Source: Leptolinea tardivitalis (GTDB lineage: Bacteria > Chloroflexota > Anaerolineae > Anaerolineales > Anaerolineaceae). From it: a stretch of 64,000 nucleotides of DNA. Both the position numbers and the translations under genes were made by a program. Below are positions 47,156 to 53,933 of this stretch, in pieces (positions within the stretch are counted from its first letter, which is position 1; every line of letters begins with the position of its first letter). The stretch lies in assembly GCF_001050275.1 (NCBI RefSeq), contig NZ_BBYA01000002.1:1-64000 (forward strand), read 5' to 3'. The notes under the pieces were generated by a model, which did not search any database, was not told the DNA's origin, and was given only the letters and a program-made list of their open reading frames with translations.

Positions 47156-47197
47156 AATTTAAGAGAACCGTGGGGGGAAATTTAAGATAACCGTCGG
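47156..47197. repeat. Two 19-bp direct repeats upstream of the ubiquitin-like operon
   Basis: AATTTAAGAGAACCGTGGG (47156-47174) and AATTTAAGATAACCGTCGG (47179-47197) differ at two positions and start 23 bases apart, close to two helical turns. They end 11 bases before the -35 box of the operon promoter, a usual place for an activator. Confidence 0.75.
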
Positions 47198-47207
47198 CAA
47201 AAAAATG

Positions 47208-47235
47208 TTGACTTTCTGCAGGGACGGCATAAAAT
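47208..47235 (+). promoter_or_regulatory. Promoter of the ubiquitin-like operon
   Basis: TTGACT and TAAAAT with a 16-base spacer. Predicted start is near 47242, giving an E1 leader of only about 20 bases that is occupied by the 25-bp dyad. Confidence 0.7.
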
Positions 47236-47237
47236 CT

Positions 47238-47262
47238 GGTATGAAGGTCAGACCAAAATACC
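47238..47262. promoter_or_regulatory. 25-bp dyad, probable operator for the GntR domain of the E1 protein
   Basis: Two 12-base arms, GGTATGAAGGTC and GACCAAAATACC, flank one A. Nine of twelve positions pair. The inner part GGTCAGACC fits the GT-N3-AC core of FadR-type GntR operators. The dyad covers the predicted transcription start and ends at the base before the E1 ATG, leaving no normal ribosome-binding site. Position argues for autoregulation (inference). Confidence 0.6.
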
Positions 47263-48921
47263 ATGAACATACCAAACACCCCAATTGCCCGTAAGTCGCT
47301 TGCTGAGATTATTGCCGGAAAACTGGCAGCCAGCATTCTTGAAGGACGCCTCTCACAGGGGACACAGCTTGCTCCTGAAAGAGATCTGGTCAAAGAATTT
47401 GGCGTAAGCCGATCCACGCTTCGTGAAGCATTAAAGATTCTGCTTGACAGCCGCCTGATCGAATCTCGTGTCAGTGTAGGCTGGTTCGTGTGCGAAATCA
47501 CGTCAAATAACCTGGCGAGGGCGCGCGAACTGGCATCATGGGCCCGATCTGAAACGGCGCCGGTAGTCCGGCCAGCCGGGCAGGAACCTCCCACCGGTCC
47601 ACGGCGGCTGCCTGTCAACCCTGAAAAACCATTGCAAATCCCCAATTTGAAAACTGACCGTTCCGGAACCTTTCAATTGATTTCCTGGTGGGAACGGGAA
47701 AAAGTGGAAAATGCCCGCGTTATGGTGGTAGGGGCGGGTGCGCTGGGTAATGAAGTCATCAAGAACCTGGCACTCATGGGAGTGGGACACATCTTGATCG
47801 TTGATTTTGATACGATCGAAATGGCAAACCTGAGCCGGTCTGTACTCTTCCGTGAGAGTGATGCCTCACGCAACAAGGCCGAGGTTGCGGCGGCCCGGGC
47901 GAAAGAACTCAACCCGAATATCAAAGTGCAATACATCCACGGGGATATCACCAACCAGATAGGTCTCGGCGTTTTCAGACGCATGGATGTGATCATCGGT
48001 TGTCTGGATAACCGGGAAGCCCGCCTGGCTCTCAACCGGTTCGCCTACTGGGTAGGCAAACCCTGGGTTGATGGTGCCATTCAAGAGTTATATGGATTGG
48101 TGCGGGTATTTATCCCCGGAAAGGGTGCCTGTTTTGAATGCAGTCTCACTGAACAAGCCCGCCGTGACCTGGCCGTGCGTTATTCGTGCCCCTTACTGGC
48201 ACGCGAAAATGTTTTACTGGGAAAAGTCCCCACCACACCGACCATTGCTTCCATAATAGGCGCCATGCAGGCGCAGGAGGCATTGAAAATCATTCATGGA
48301 ATGCCGGTCGAACCGGGAAAAGTGACCCATTTCAATGGCCTCACCAACGAGATGCATACCTCTGCCTATACAGCGCGTGAAGATTGTGAAAGTCATTGGA
48401 GCTATGGTGAGATCACTGAACTGCCGTTGAATGCCGGTACCACAACGCTGGCTGAATTTGCCCGGATTGTCCAGGCAGATCTGGGACCTGAGACTGTGAT
48501 CGAGTTGGACCAGGAATTGATCCTTTCGCTCACCTGTCCGCAATGTGGCACACGTGAAGAGGTTATCCGGCCAATGTCAGAGGTGGGATTCAAAGCGGCT
48601 CACTGCCCGGTTTGCGGCATTTTACGTGAAATTGAGATGACCCATACCATCACTGGCAAGGAATCATTTGCTCATCTTTCACTATCGGCGGCAGGCATAC
48701 CACCATTGCATGTTCTGCGTGCGTTCAATGCTTTGGAATACCGGTTTTATGAATTAACCGGTGATTTAAAAGACACCCTGCATTTCCGTCATTTTGAACG
48801 TCAGGATAATCGTCTGATGGCTACAGCCATCCGTGAAACCATTCGTCTGCATGATGTAACGGTTTCTGACGAGCCATCCACCAATCCGGCACATGGCCGG
48901 GTAACCCTGTGGAAGGACTGA
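47263..48921 (+). CDS. E1-like ubiquitin-activating enzyme fused to GntR DNA-binding domain
   Basis: A 552-residue fusion. Residues ~8-78 are a GntR winged helix (GRLSQGTQLAPERDLVKEFG, VSRSTLREALKILLDSRLIE). Residues ~150-350 are a ThiF/E1 adenylation domain: GAGALG (157-162) binds ATP, with DFDTIEMANLSRS and CLDNREAR after it. C290/C293 plus C375/H378 look like the structural zinc site. C309 (RYSCPLL), before TTPTIASIIGAMQAQEALK, is the best candidate thioester cysteine. A second zinc ribbon (C425, C428, C448, C451) leads to a C-terminal domain I do not recognise. Known role of the family: adenylate a ubiquitin-like C-terminus and carry it as a thioester to E2. First gene of the operon; it probably also represses the operon through its GntR part (inference). 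Confidence 0.9.
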   Translation: MNIPNTPIARKSLAEIIAGKLAASILEGRLSQGTQLAPERDLVKEFGVSRSTLREALKILLDSRLIESRVSVGWFVCEITSNNLARARELASWARSETAPVVRPAGQEPPTGPRRLPVNPEKPLQIPNLKTDRSGTFQLISWWEREKVENARVMVVGAGALGNEVIKNLALMGVGHILIVDFDTIEMANLSRSVLFRESDASRNKAEVAAARAKELNPNIKVQYIHGDITNQIGLGVFRRMDVIIGCLDNREARLALNRFAYWVGKPWVDGAIQELYGLVRVFIPGKGACFECSLTEQARRDLAVRYSCPLLARENVLLGKVPTTPTIASIIGAMQAQEALKIIHGMPVEPGKVTHFNGLTNEMHTSAYTAREDCESHWSYGEITELPLNAGTTTLAEFARIVQADLGPETVIELDQELILSLTCPQCGTREEVIRPMSEVGFKAAHCPVCGILREIEMTHTITGKESFAHLSLSAAGIPPLHVLRAFNALEYRFYELTGDLKDTLHFRHFERQDNRLMATAIRETIRLHDVTVSDEPSTNPAHGRVTLWKD

Positions 48922-48922
48922 T

Positions 48923-49951
48923 ATGGAAATGGGCATGCAATCACCGGTGATCATACAGACAACCCATCATCGATTCACATCGGTTGTTCTGAGTTTTATC
49001 TTGAGAATAGGACTGGTATTTTTCCTTACTGTGGATGCCACCGCAGGTCTGGCGTATGTTCTGATTACCTTCGAATTCCGCTGGGGTGAGTTGATTCCAT
49101 CTGTTCTGGCGGTATTTTCCGGTCTTTCTGCTGGATTTTTTTCCCGGTTGATCTTGCGAAAATGGGCACGTTTTTTTCGCTGGTTAATTTCTGTAATGGT
49201 TGTCACTGGCACGATGGCCGTGGCTGGTCTGGCGGGATTGCAGTGGTTGAAAGTTGACCTGACGCTTGTGCAATCTGCCCTGGTGCAACCAGATTTTTTT
49301 GTCCTGGTGTCGATGGGGTGCTTCACCGCCTGGCTGGTTGTCTTTGCCTGGCGGCGGAGGGTTGGGAAGAACTCTGCCATTGAAACCTCATCCACTTTTC
49401 CGGGTTCGACGTATTCCTCTGTTCAGGCTTCTTCTCCGGTGAATGACCGGTCAGTTATCACCAGACGGCCAGTTTCCCGCAGAAAACGATCTTTCTCCAT
49501 TCTTCCCGATGATTTTAGAAGGCGATATTTTCGTAAGGGTACCTGGCGCCGTTGGCGCAGAGCAGTAAGAATCCAGTGGACATCATTTTGCCGCATGGTG
49601 GAAAAAGGATTTATCCGACCGCTTCAATCCATCTTTAGACCTGGAACTTCACCCAGCCGAACTGTTCATCAAAGAGCTGCAAGACTTCAAATTCAAGTTC
49701 CTGAACAGCGGATCACACCACCGACCTCATTTCCAACCCCCTTGCCCCGCAGGCATTCCACCCGAAAAGCTCACAAGACAGTACGGTTGATTGGAAAAGA
49801 AGAAATGCGGTGTCCGTATTGCCTTCAGATTATAGAACCCCATGATCCAAACGGAATTGTAGTCTGCCCCATATGCCACACAGCGCACCATAAGGAATGT
49901 TGGGATATCACCGGTTCCTGCCAGGTACCCCACAACCATGCCATGCTTTAA
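48923..49951 (+). CDS. Membrane protein with C-terminal RING-like zinc finger, candidate E3
   Basis: A 342-residue protein. Up to four hydrophobic helices lie within residues ~20-142. A long basic, Arg/Ser/Pro-rich cytoplasmic linker (~143-290) follows, and the protein ends in a zinc finger: C297, C300, C315, C318, H322/H323, C326, C333 and H337. The core CPICHTAHHKECW matches the Prok-RING_1 (PF14446) style of binuclear treble clef. With an E2 gene next door it is a candidate membrane-tethered E3 ligase (inference). The ATG at 48923 has GGAAGGA five bases upstream, one base after the E1 stop. Confidence 0.8.
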   Translation: MEMGMQSPVIIQTTHHRFTSVVLSFILRIGLVFFLTVDATAGLAYVLITFEFRWGELIPSVLAVFSGLSAGFFSRLILRKWARFFRWLISVMVVTGTMAVAGLAGLQWLKVDLTLVQSALVQPDFFVLVSMGCFTAWLVVFAWRRRVGKNSAIETSSTFPGSTYSSVQASSPVNDRSVITRRPVSRRKRSFSILPDDFRRRYFRKGTWRRWRRAVRIQWTSFCRMVEKGFIRPLQSIFRPGTSPSRTVHQRAARLQIQVPEQRITPPTSFPTPLPRRHSTRKAHKTVRLIGKEEMRCPYCLQIIEPHDPNGIVVCPICHTAHHKECWDITGSCQVPHNHAML

Positions 49952-49972
49952 CCCTGTTTTTGGAGGATTTTT

Positions 49973-50824
49973 ATGTCTGACCGTTCCATCACGATCGTAT
50001 TGCCAAATGGCGGAGCCCGCCGGGCGGATATCCCTTCAGATGTTGCTGTAGGAGATATCCTGACTGAACTGACATCTCTGTTGCAGCTTCCCACCATCGG
50101 CCCAGATGGCCGACCTATGGGATATCGGTTGGATAGCAAAGCCCTTGGTCGTGAATTATTGGAAACCGAAACGCTCGCGCAGGCGAATGTTCCGGATGGT
50201 GACAGGCTGATCCTCACAGCCGATATCACCGCGGGTGCCGGTTCGCTTGATCAGAGCCCCCGGATGCGTCGTCTGCGCGCAGACCATGAACTCATTCAGG
50301 AATTAAATGCCCGGAGCGATCTGATCTCAGTGGAAGCAAAATCAGCTTTCCCCGGAATGCCGCCGGAAAGGTACATTGTCACATTCAAATGCAAGTCTAT
50401 TACAGGTATTGATGCGAAAGGTAATCCGAAGATCGGCGAACATCATCAGGTCGAAATCTACCTGCATGCACAGTATCCACAGCGCTGGCCGGGCATGAAT
50501 TGGTTGACTCCTATCTGGCATCCAAATATTAATCACCTGAATGGCAGTGTTTGTATTGATGCCGCCTGGTGGGCGGCCAGCCGTTCACTGGACCGGCTGG
50601 TGATCATGCTGGGTGAAATGTTGCAGTACAAAAATTTTCATGATGATCCCACCAAGCCGCCATTCCCCTGGGATGCAGAAGCGGCCAAATGGTGCAGAGC
50701 ATACCGCACCGTTCATCAGGGCGTCTTTCCGCTGGATAAACGGGAATTGCTTCGGCCTGAGAGGGTGAAACTCAAATCCATTGAACCGGCTCCCCGGCCA
50801 AAAGTGAAGCTTAAATTGAAATAA
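49973..50824 (+). CDS. E2-like ubiquitin-conjugating enzyme with N-terminal ubiquitin-like domain
   Basis: A 283-residue fusion. Residues 1-88 are a YukD/EsaB-like beta-grasp domain, about 68% identical by eye to the free protein encoded next. Residues ~95-255 are a UBC fold: HHQVEIYLHAQYP, then IWHPNINHLNGSVCID with the HPN motif (183-185) and catalytic Cys194, and ASRSLDRLVIMLGEMLQ, the usual helix after the active site. This keeps the eukaryotic E2 pattern unusually well. The basic tail RPKVKLKLK ends the protein. GGAGG precedes the ATG by six bases. It should accept the ubiquitin-like protein from E1 on Cys194. Confidence 0.92.
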   Translation: MSDRSITIVLPNGGARRADIPSDVAVGDILTELTSLLQLPTIGPDGRPMGYRLDSKALGRELLETETLAQANVPDGDRLILTADITAGAGSLDQSPRMRRLRADHELIQELNARSDLISVEAKSAFPGMPPERYIVTFKCKSITGIDAKGNPKIGEHHQVEIYLHAQYPQRWPGMNWLTPIWHPNINHLNGSVCIDAAWWAASRSLDRLVIMLGEMLQYKNFHDDPTKPPFPWDAEAAKWCRAYRTVHQGVFPLDKRELLRPERVKLKSIEPAPRPKVKLKLK

Positions 50825-50831
50825 CCGACAT

Positions 50832-50845
50832 CAAGGTGCACCTTG
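50832..50845. promoter_or_regulatory. Perfect 14-bp palindrome between E2 and Ubl genes
   Basis: CAAGGTGCACCTTG reads the same on both strands. As RNA it gives a weak five-pair hairpin followed by TTTAGG. It could be a protein-binding site or a minor pause/processing element; no strong evidence for either. Confidence 0.4.
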
Positions 50846-50879
50846 TTTAGGAACTCAATGAAACCAAATGGAGGTAACA

Positions 50880-51146
50880 ATGTCTGACAAAAATGTAACG
50901 TTTGTTTTGCCCTCAGGAGGCAGCCGAACCGCAGAAGTGCCCGATGACGTGGCTGTATCTGACCTTATTCCTGAACTGGCAACATCGCTTCAACTGCCTA
51001 CAACTGGTCCGGATGGTCGTCCTATCAGCTACCGGTTGGATAGCAAAGCATTGGGCCGCGAACTGCAGGAGAGTGAAACTCTGGCTGCAGCCGGTGTACC
51101 GTCAGATGACCGTTTGATGGTCACAGCCGATATTACGGCGGGGTAA
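50880..51146 (+). CDS. Free ubiquitin-like modifier (YukD/EsaB-like beta-grasp)
   Basis: An 88-residue beta-grasp protein (MSDKNVTFVLPSGGSRTAEV ... VTADITAG). It ends in Ala-Gly with no extension, so the C-terminal Gly needed for adenylation by E1 is already exposed and no processing protease is required for maturation. The fold pattern (LPTTGPDGRP, GRELQESETLAAAGV) matches YukD/EsaB-type ubiquitin-like proteins known from type VII secretion, but no EssC ATPase or WXG100 gene is here. Start 50880 has GGAGG five bases upstream and excludes an ATG four codons earlier. It is a tandem duplicate of the domain fused to E2. Confidence 0.9.
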   Translation: MSDKNVTFVLPSGGSRTAEVPDDVAVSDLIPELATSLQLPTTGPDGRPISYRLDSKALGRELQESETLAAAGVPSDDRLMVTADITAG

Positions 51147-51155
51147 TCGTTCCTG

Positions 51156-51190
51156 GCCAGGCGGCGTTCTGGTGGTCAGAGCCGCCTGGC
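51156..51190 (+). promoter_or_regulatory. Stable RNA hairpin between Ubl and JAB genes
   Basis: A perfect 10-bp GC-rich stem, GCCAGGCGGC / GCCGCCTGGC, with a 15-base loop, nine bases after the ubiquitin-like stop codon. There is no T-run, so it is not a simple terminator. Such intercistronic stems often protect the upstream message, which would raise modifier levels relative to the JAB peptidase (inference). Confidence 0.65.
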
Positions 51191-51211
51191 AATACATCCA
51201 ACGAGGTTCCT

Positions 51212-51856
51212 GTGAATCTGACATCACGAATTCGAATCGGTACAGATAATGGGTTGAAATTTCGGCATAACCGGGCGCCGTTTCACCGAGCACAATACTG
51301 GCTGCCACAGGTACGAGATGATCATGCCATTCCGGCAGTTCAGATCTTCCTGACCCAGCATGCCTTTATCCGGATATGCGCTCATGCCGGTTCGGATCTG
51401 CAAAATGAAGTGGGCGGATGGCTGGCCGGGAAGGCGTATCTGGATAAAGAAACCGGCAAACCATTCATAGTAATCAGTGTCGCATTACCAGCGGAATTCA
51501 CTGTGCAGGGAAGTGCATCGCTCACCTTTACGCAGGAAAGTCAGGTAAAGCTGCATGCCATTTTAAATGAAGATTATCCAGATTTAATGCTGCTGGGATG
51601 GTTTCACACACATCCACGTATGGGAGTTTTCTTTTCAGAATGGGACCGATGGCTGCATGAAAATTTTTTCCCAGAACCGTGGCAGGTTGGACTGGTTATT
51701 GAACCATATAGCGCGGCGGGCGGCTTCTTCCAGAAACAGGAAGATGGCTCATTGAATACTCGGTGTTATTTTGGTTTCCATGAACTCTTCCAACGGCGCA
51801 GGCGGTCTATTGTGCACTGGCGGAATCTCATTCCGGCAGAAAACGAGATGAACTGA
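51212..51856 (+). CDS. JAB/JAMM metallopeptidase, probable deconjugase
   Basis: A 214-residue Prok-JAB protein. The zinc site is complete: E66 in NEVGGWLAG, H132 and H134 in GWFHTHPRMG, S142 and D145 in FFSEWD (the HxHx7Sx2D motif). In ubiquitin-type operons this family removes the modifier from targets or trims precursors. The free modifier here needs no trimming, so deconjugation is the likelier job, or cleavage of Ubl-E2 after AG (inference). The GTG start at 51212 follows GAGGT. Confidence 0.9.
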   Translation: MNLTSRIRIGTDNGLKFRHNRAPFHRAQYWLPQVRDDHAIPAVQIFLTQHAFIRICAHAGSDLQNEVGGWLAGKAYLDKETGKPFIVISVALPAEFTVQGSASLTFTQESQVKLHAILNEDYPDLMLLGWFHTHPRMGVFFSEWDRWLHENFFPEPWQVGLVIEPYSAAGGFFQKQEDGSLNTRCYFGFHELFQRRRRSIVHWRNLIPAENEMN

Positions 51857-51868
51857 AACGAGGCAACT

Positions 51869-52726
51869 ATGAGCCGATTTTTGAAAATATATTATTATGC
51901 GGTGCTGGGCGGGATTGGTGGTCTATTCGCCTGGCAGGTCAGCAATTTGACTGGACTATCGTTCACGTCTAATCTTTACTTTAATGCCCTGGTCGTGGGG
52001 GGATTCATCGGTTTTTTGATCGGTTTTATGATCGGTGCCGTGGAAGGAATCTCCGCCCGAAATTTGGAAAAGGCATTGACATCTGGTGCCATTATCGGCA
52101 GTCTGGGTCTGGTTGGCGGTGCACTTGGACTTCCGATTGCAGAAGGTTTTTTTCAAGCGATAGGCGGATTCGCTTGGGCTCGACCGCTGGGTTGGGGATT
52201 ATTTGGGCTTTTGACCGGAACAGCCGCTGCTTATAAAGGCGGCGCCCAAATCTGGAAGGGAGCCGTTGGTGGTTTTGTGGGTGGAATCCTGGGAGGATTA
52301 TTACTCGAATTTGCCCGCGGCAGCCTGGCTGATCCGCTGCTGGGTAAAGCAGCTGGTCTTGTGATGATGGGTATGGCGGTGGGAGGTTGTATCGCCTTAA
52401 TTGTCTATACATTGTCAAAAGCCTGGTTTGAGGTAAAAACCGGCAAGTTGAAAGGAACAGAGTTCATCCTCGATAAATTCCTTCAACCCAATGGCCCATC
52501 TGCCATCATCGGGAGCAGTTCACTGAAAGCGGATATTGCCCTTCCTGACCCAGATATTGCCCCCCAACATGCCATGATGCAGGGTGGAGGCAATTATTTC
52601 AACCTCAAAGATATGAGCATGACCGGTACGTTTGTGAATAACAAGCGTATTGAACAAGCCCGGTTATCCAATCTTCAGGTTGTTCGAGTGGGGAACACCG
52701 AATTGGTGTACCACGAGAAGAGGTAG
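51869..52726 (+). CDS. Multi-pass membrane protein with divergent FHA domain
   Basis: A 285-residue protein. Residues ~8-182 contain five to six Gly-rich hydrophobic helices (GGIGGLF, GGFIGFLIGFMIG, GGFVGGILGG). Residues ~195-285 form an FHA-like domain ending TGTFVNNKRIEQARLSN. Canonical phosphothreonine contacts are changed: GR is GS (215-216) and SxxH is APQH (231-234). It may therefore bind its partner without phosphorylation (inference). A GAGG site precedes the ATG. It lies in the operon between the JAB and VWA genes. Confidence 0.82.
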   Translation: MSRFLKIYYYAVLGGIGGLFAWQVSNLTGLSFTSNLYFNALVVGGFIGFLIGFMIGAVEGISARNLEKALTSGAIIGSLGLVGGALGLPIAEGFFQAIGGFAWARPLGWGLFGLLTGTAAAYKGGAQIWKGAVGGFVGGILGGLLLEFARGSLADPLLGKAAGLVMMGMAVGGCIALIVYTLSKAWFEVKTGKLKGTEFILDKFLQPNGPSAIIGSSSLKADIALPDPDIAPQHAMMQGGGNYFNLKDMSMTGTFVNNKRIEQARLSNLQVVRVGNTELVYHEKR

Positions 52727-52733
52727 CTCGATT

Positions 52734-53870
52734 ATGAATACAACACGAAAACTTTACGTTTCCACTACTCTGTTGTTGATAGCCGGTTTGTTAATGTCAT
52801 TTCTGCCTGCTTCAACTGTTTTGCCGCAAAGTGATGACCTGACGATCAAGATTACTCAGGTGGATAATTCCAAATTCCCTCAAGTGACGTTATATGTCTC
52901 CGTTCTGAATAGAAAGGGTGAGCCTGTTGCTATAAACCCGGCTGACCTGGTCATCCGCGAAAATGGGAAAGTGATACCGGCCAGTAATGTCAAAGGAGCA
53001 GGCCAGGTAGGTCCATTAACCACATTGCTGGTGATGGATATTTCCGGCAGTATGAACAAAGGCGGCAAGATAGAATCAGCCAAAGCAGTAGCACGTGAAT
53101 ATGTTGCCCAGATGCGTGAAGGTGATTCTGCCGGAGTCATTCTATTCAACACGCAGGTGCGTACATTACAGATCATCAAAAGCGACCGCGGTCAGTTATC
53201 AAAAGCCCTCAATGAAATATCTGCTGGCGGTGATACTGCCATGTACGATGCGTTAATTACGGCCGTGAATCAATTGAACGGAATCACCGGGCGAAAAGCG
53301 ATTCTCGTCTATACCGATGGATTGGATAACCGAAGTAAATCTACAGCCGATGATGTCATCTCAGCCATCGGAACAGGCGGATTAACCATTTCGACCGTTG
53401 GTTTCGGGGATGTGAATCAGGGGTTGGGTTCCCAGGAAGCACTGGACGAAGCTGCCTTGAAGAAACTTGCCAGTAAATCCGGTGGTTTGTATGGTTATGC
53501 GGCAAATCGAGATGAGTTAAGCGCGTTGTATGCCTCATTTGGCGCATCCATGCGAAGTGAGTACGCACTTACATACACATCGCCATATAGTCTCCGTAAT
53601 GGAATCAACCGGTCGTTATCTGTTACGCTTGAATCACCTCTGGGAGGATTGTCACGGACTGGTGCATCTGCTACATATAATCCTGGAGGATTGATCCCGG
53701 AAGTACCGGTGAGCGGTTCCTGGTCAATTTTCTTTGGATTATTGCTATTTCTGGGAATACTCGCTGCCGCCCCCATGATTGTCCCAAGAATTCAGACGAA
53801 AATCCAGAAACCAAAACCGGCTGTGAAATTGAAAGAACCGAAAAAAGTCGCCATAAAATTAAAGGATTGA
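52734..53870 (+). CDS. Membrane-anchored von Willebrand A protein
   Basis: A 378-residue exported protein: an N-terminal signal/anchor (residues ~8-28), a beta domain (~35-90), a VWA domain (~95-290) with MIDAS motif DISGS (102-106) and GDTAMYDAL and YTDGLDN completing the metal site, then a transmembrane helix (~330-350) and a Lys-rich cytoplasmic tail (KPAVKLKEPKKVAIKLKD). VWA domains bind partner proteins through a metal ion. The tail shares VKLK-type repeats with the E2 tail. The ATG at 52734 starts the signal peptide; the longer frame from 52650 overlaps the FHA gene. Last gene of the operon. Confidence 0.88.
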   Translation: MNTTRKLYVSTTLLLIAGLLMSFLPASTVLPQSDDLTIKITQVDNSKFPQVTLYVSVLNRKGEPVAINPADLVIRENGKVIPASNVKGAGQVGPLTTLLVMDISGSMNKGGKIESAKAVAREYVAQMREGDSAGVILFNTQVRTLQIIKSDRGQLSKALNEISAGGDTAMYDALITAVNQLNGITGRKAILVYTDGLDNRSKSTADDVISAIGTGGLTISTVGFGDVNQGLGSQEALDEAALKKLASKSGGLYGYAANRDELSALYASFGASMRSEYALTYTSPYSLRNGINRSLSVTLESPLGGLSRTGASATYNPGGLIPEVPVSGSWSIFFGLLLFLGILAAAPMIVPRIQTKIQKPKPAVKLKEPKKVAIKLKD

Positions 53871-53890
53871 AAAAATTCGCCAAATAAATT

Positions 53891-53933
53891 GAGGCTGTCC
53901 CAAAAGTTACTTTTTGTCTTTTGAGACAGCCTC
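53891..53933. repeat. 16-bp inverted repeat, IS-end-like or terminator
   Basis: GAGGCTGTCCCAAAAG and CTTTTGAGACAGCCTC pair with one mismatch around an 11-base loop. The hairpin is strong and lies 20 bases after the VWA stop, so it may end the operon, though no T-run follows. GAGGCTGTCTCAAAA-type ends are also common at insertion-sequence termini, so a small IS remnant or MITE is possible. No transposase frame is nearby. Confidence 0.6.

Noticed and set aside
50880-51146. Type VII secretion locus, because the modifier is YukD/EsaB-like
   Set aside because: No EssC-type ATPase, WXG100 protein or EccD-type channel occurs in the window, while E1, E2 and JAB do.
47263-53870. Phage-defence island
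   Set aside because: Related conjugation systems act in defence, but no nuclease, restriction or other defence genes flank this operon. Left open and not claimed.
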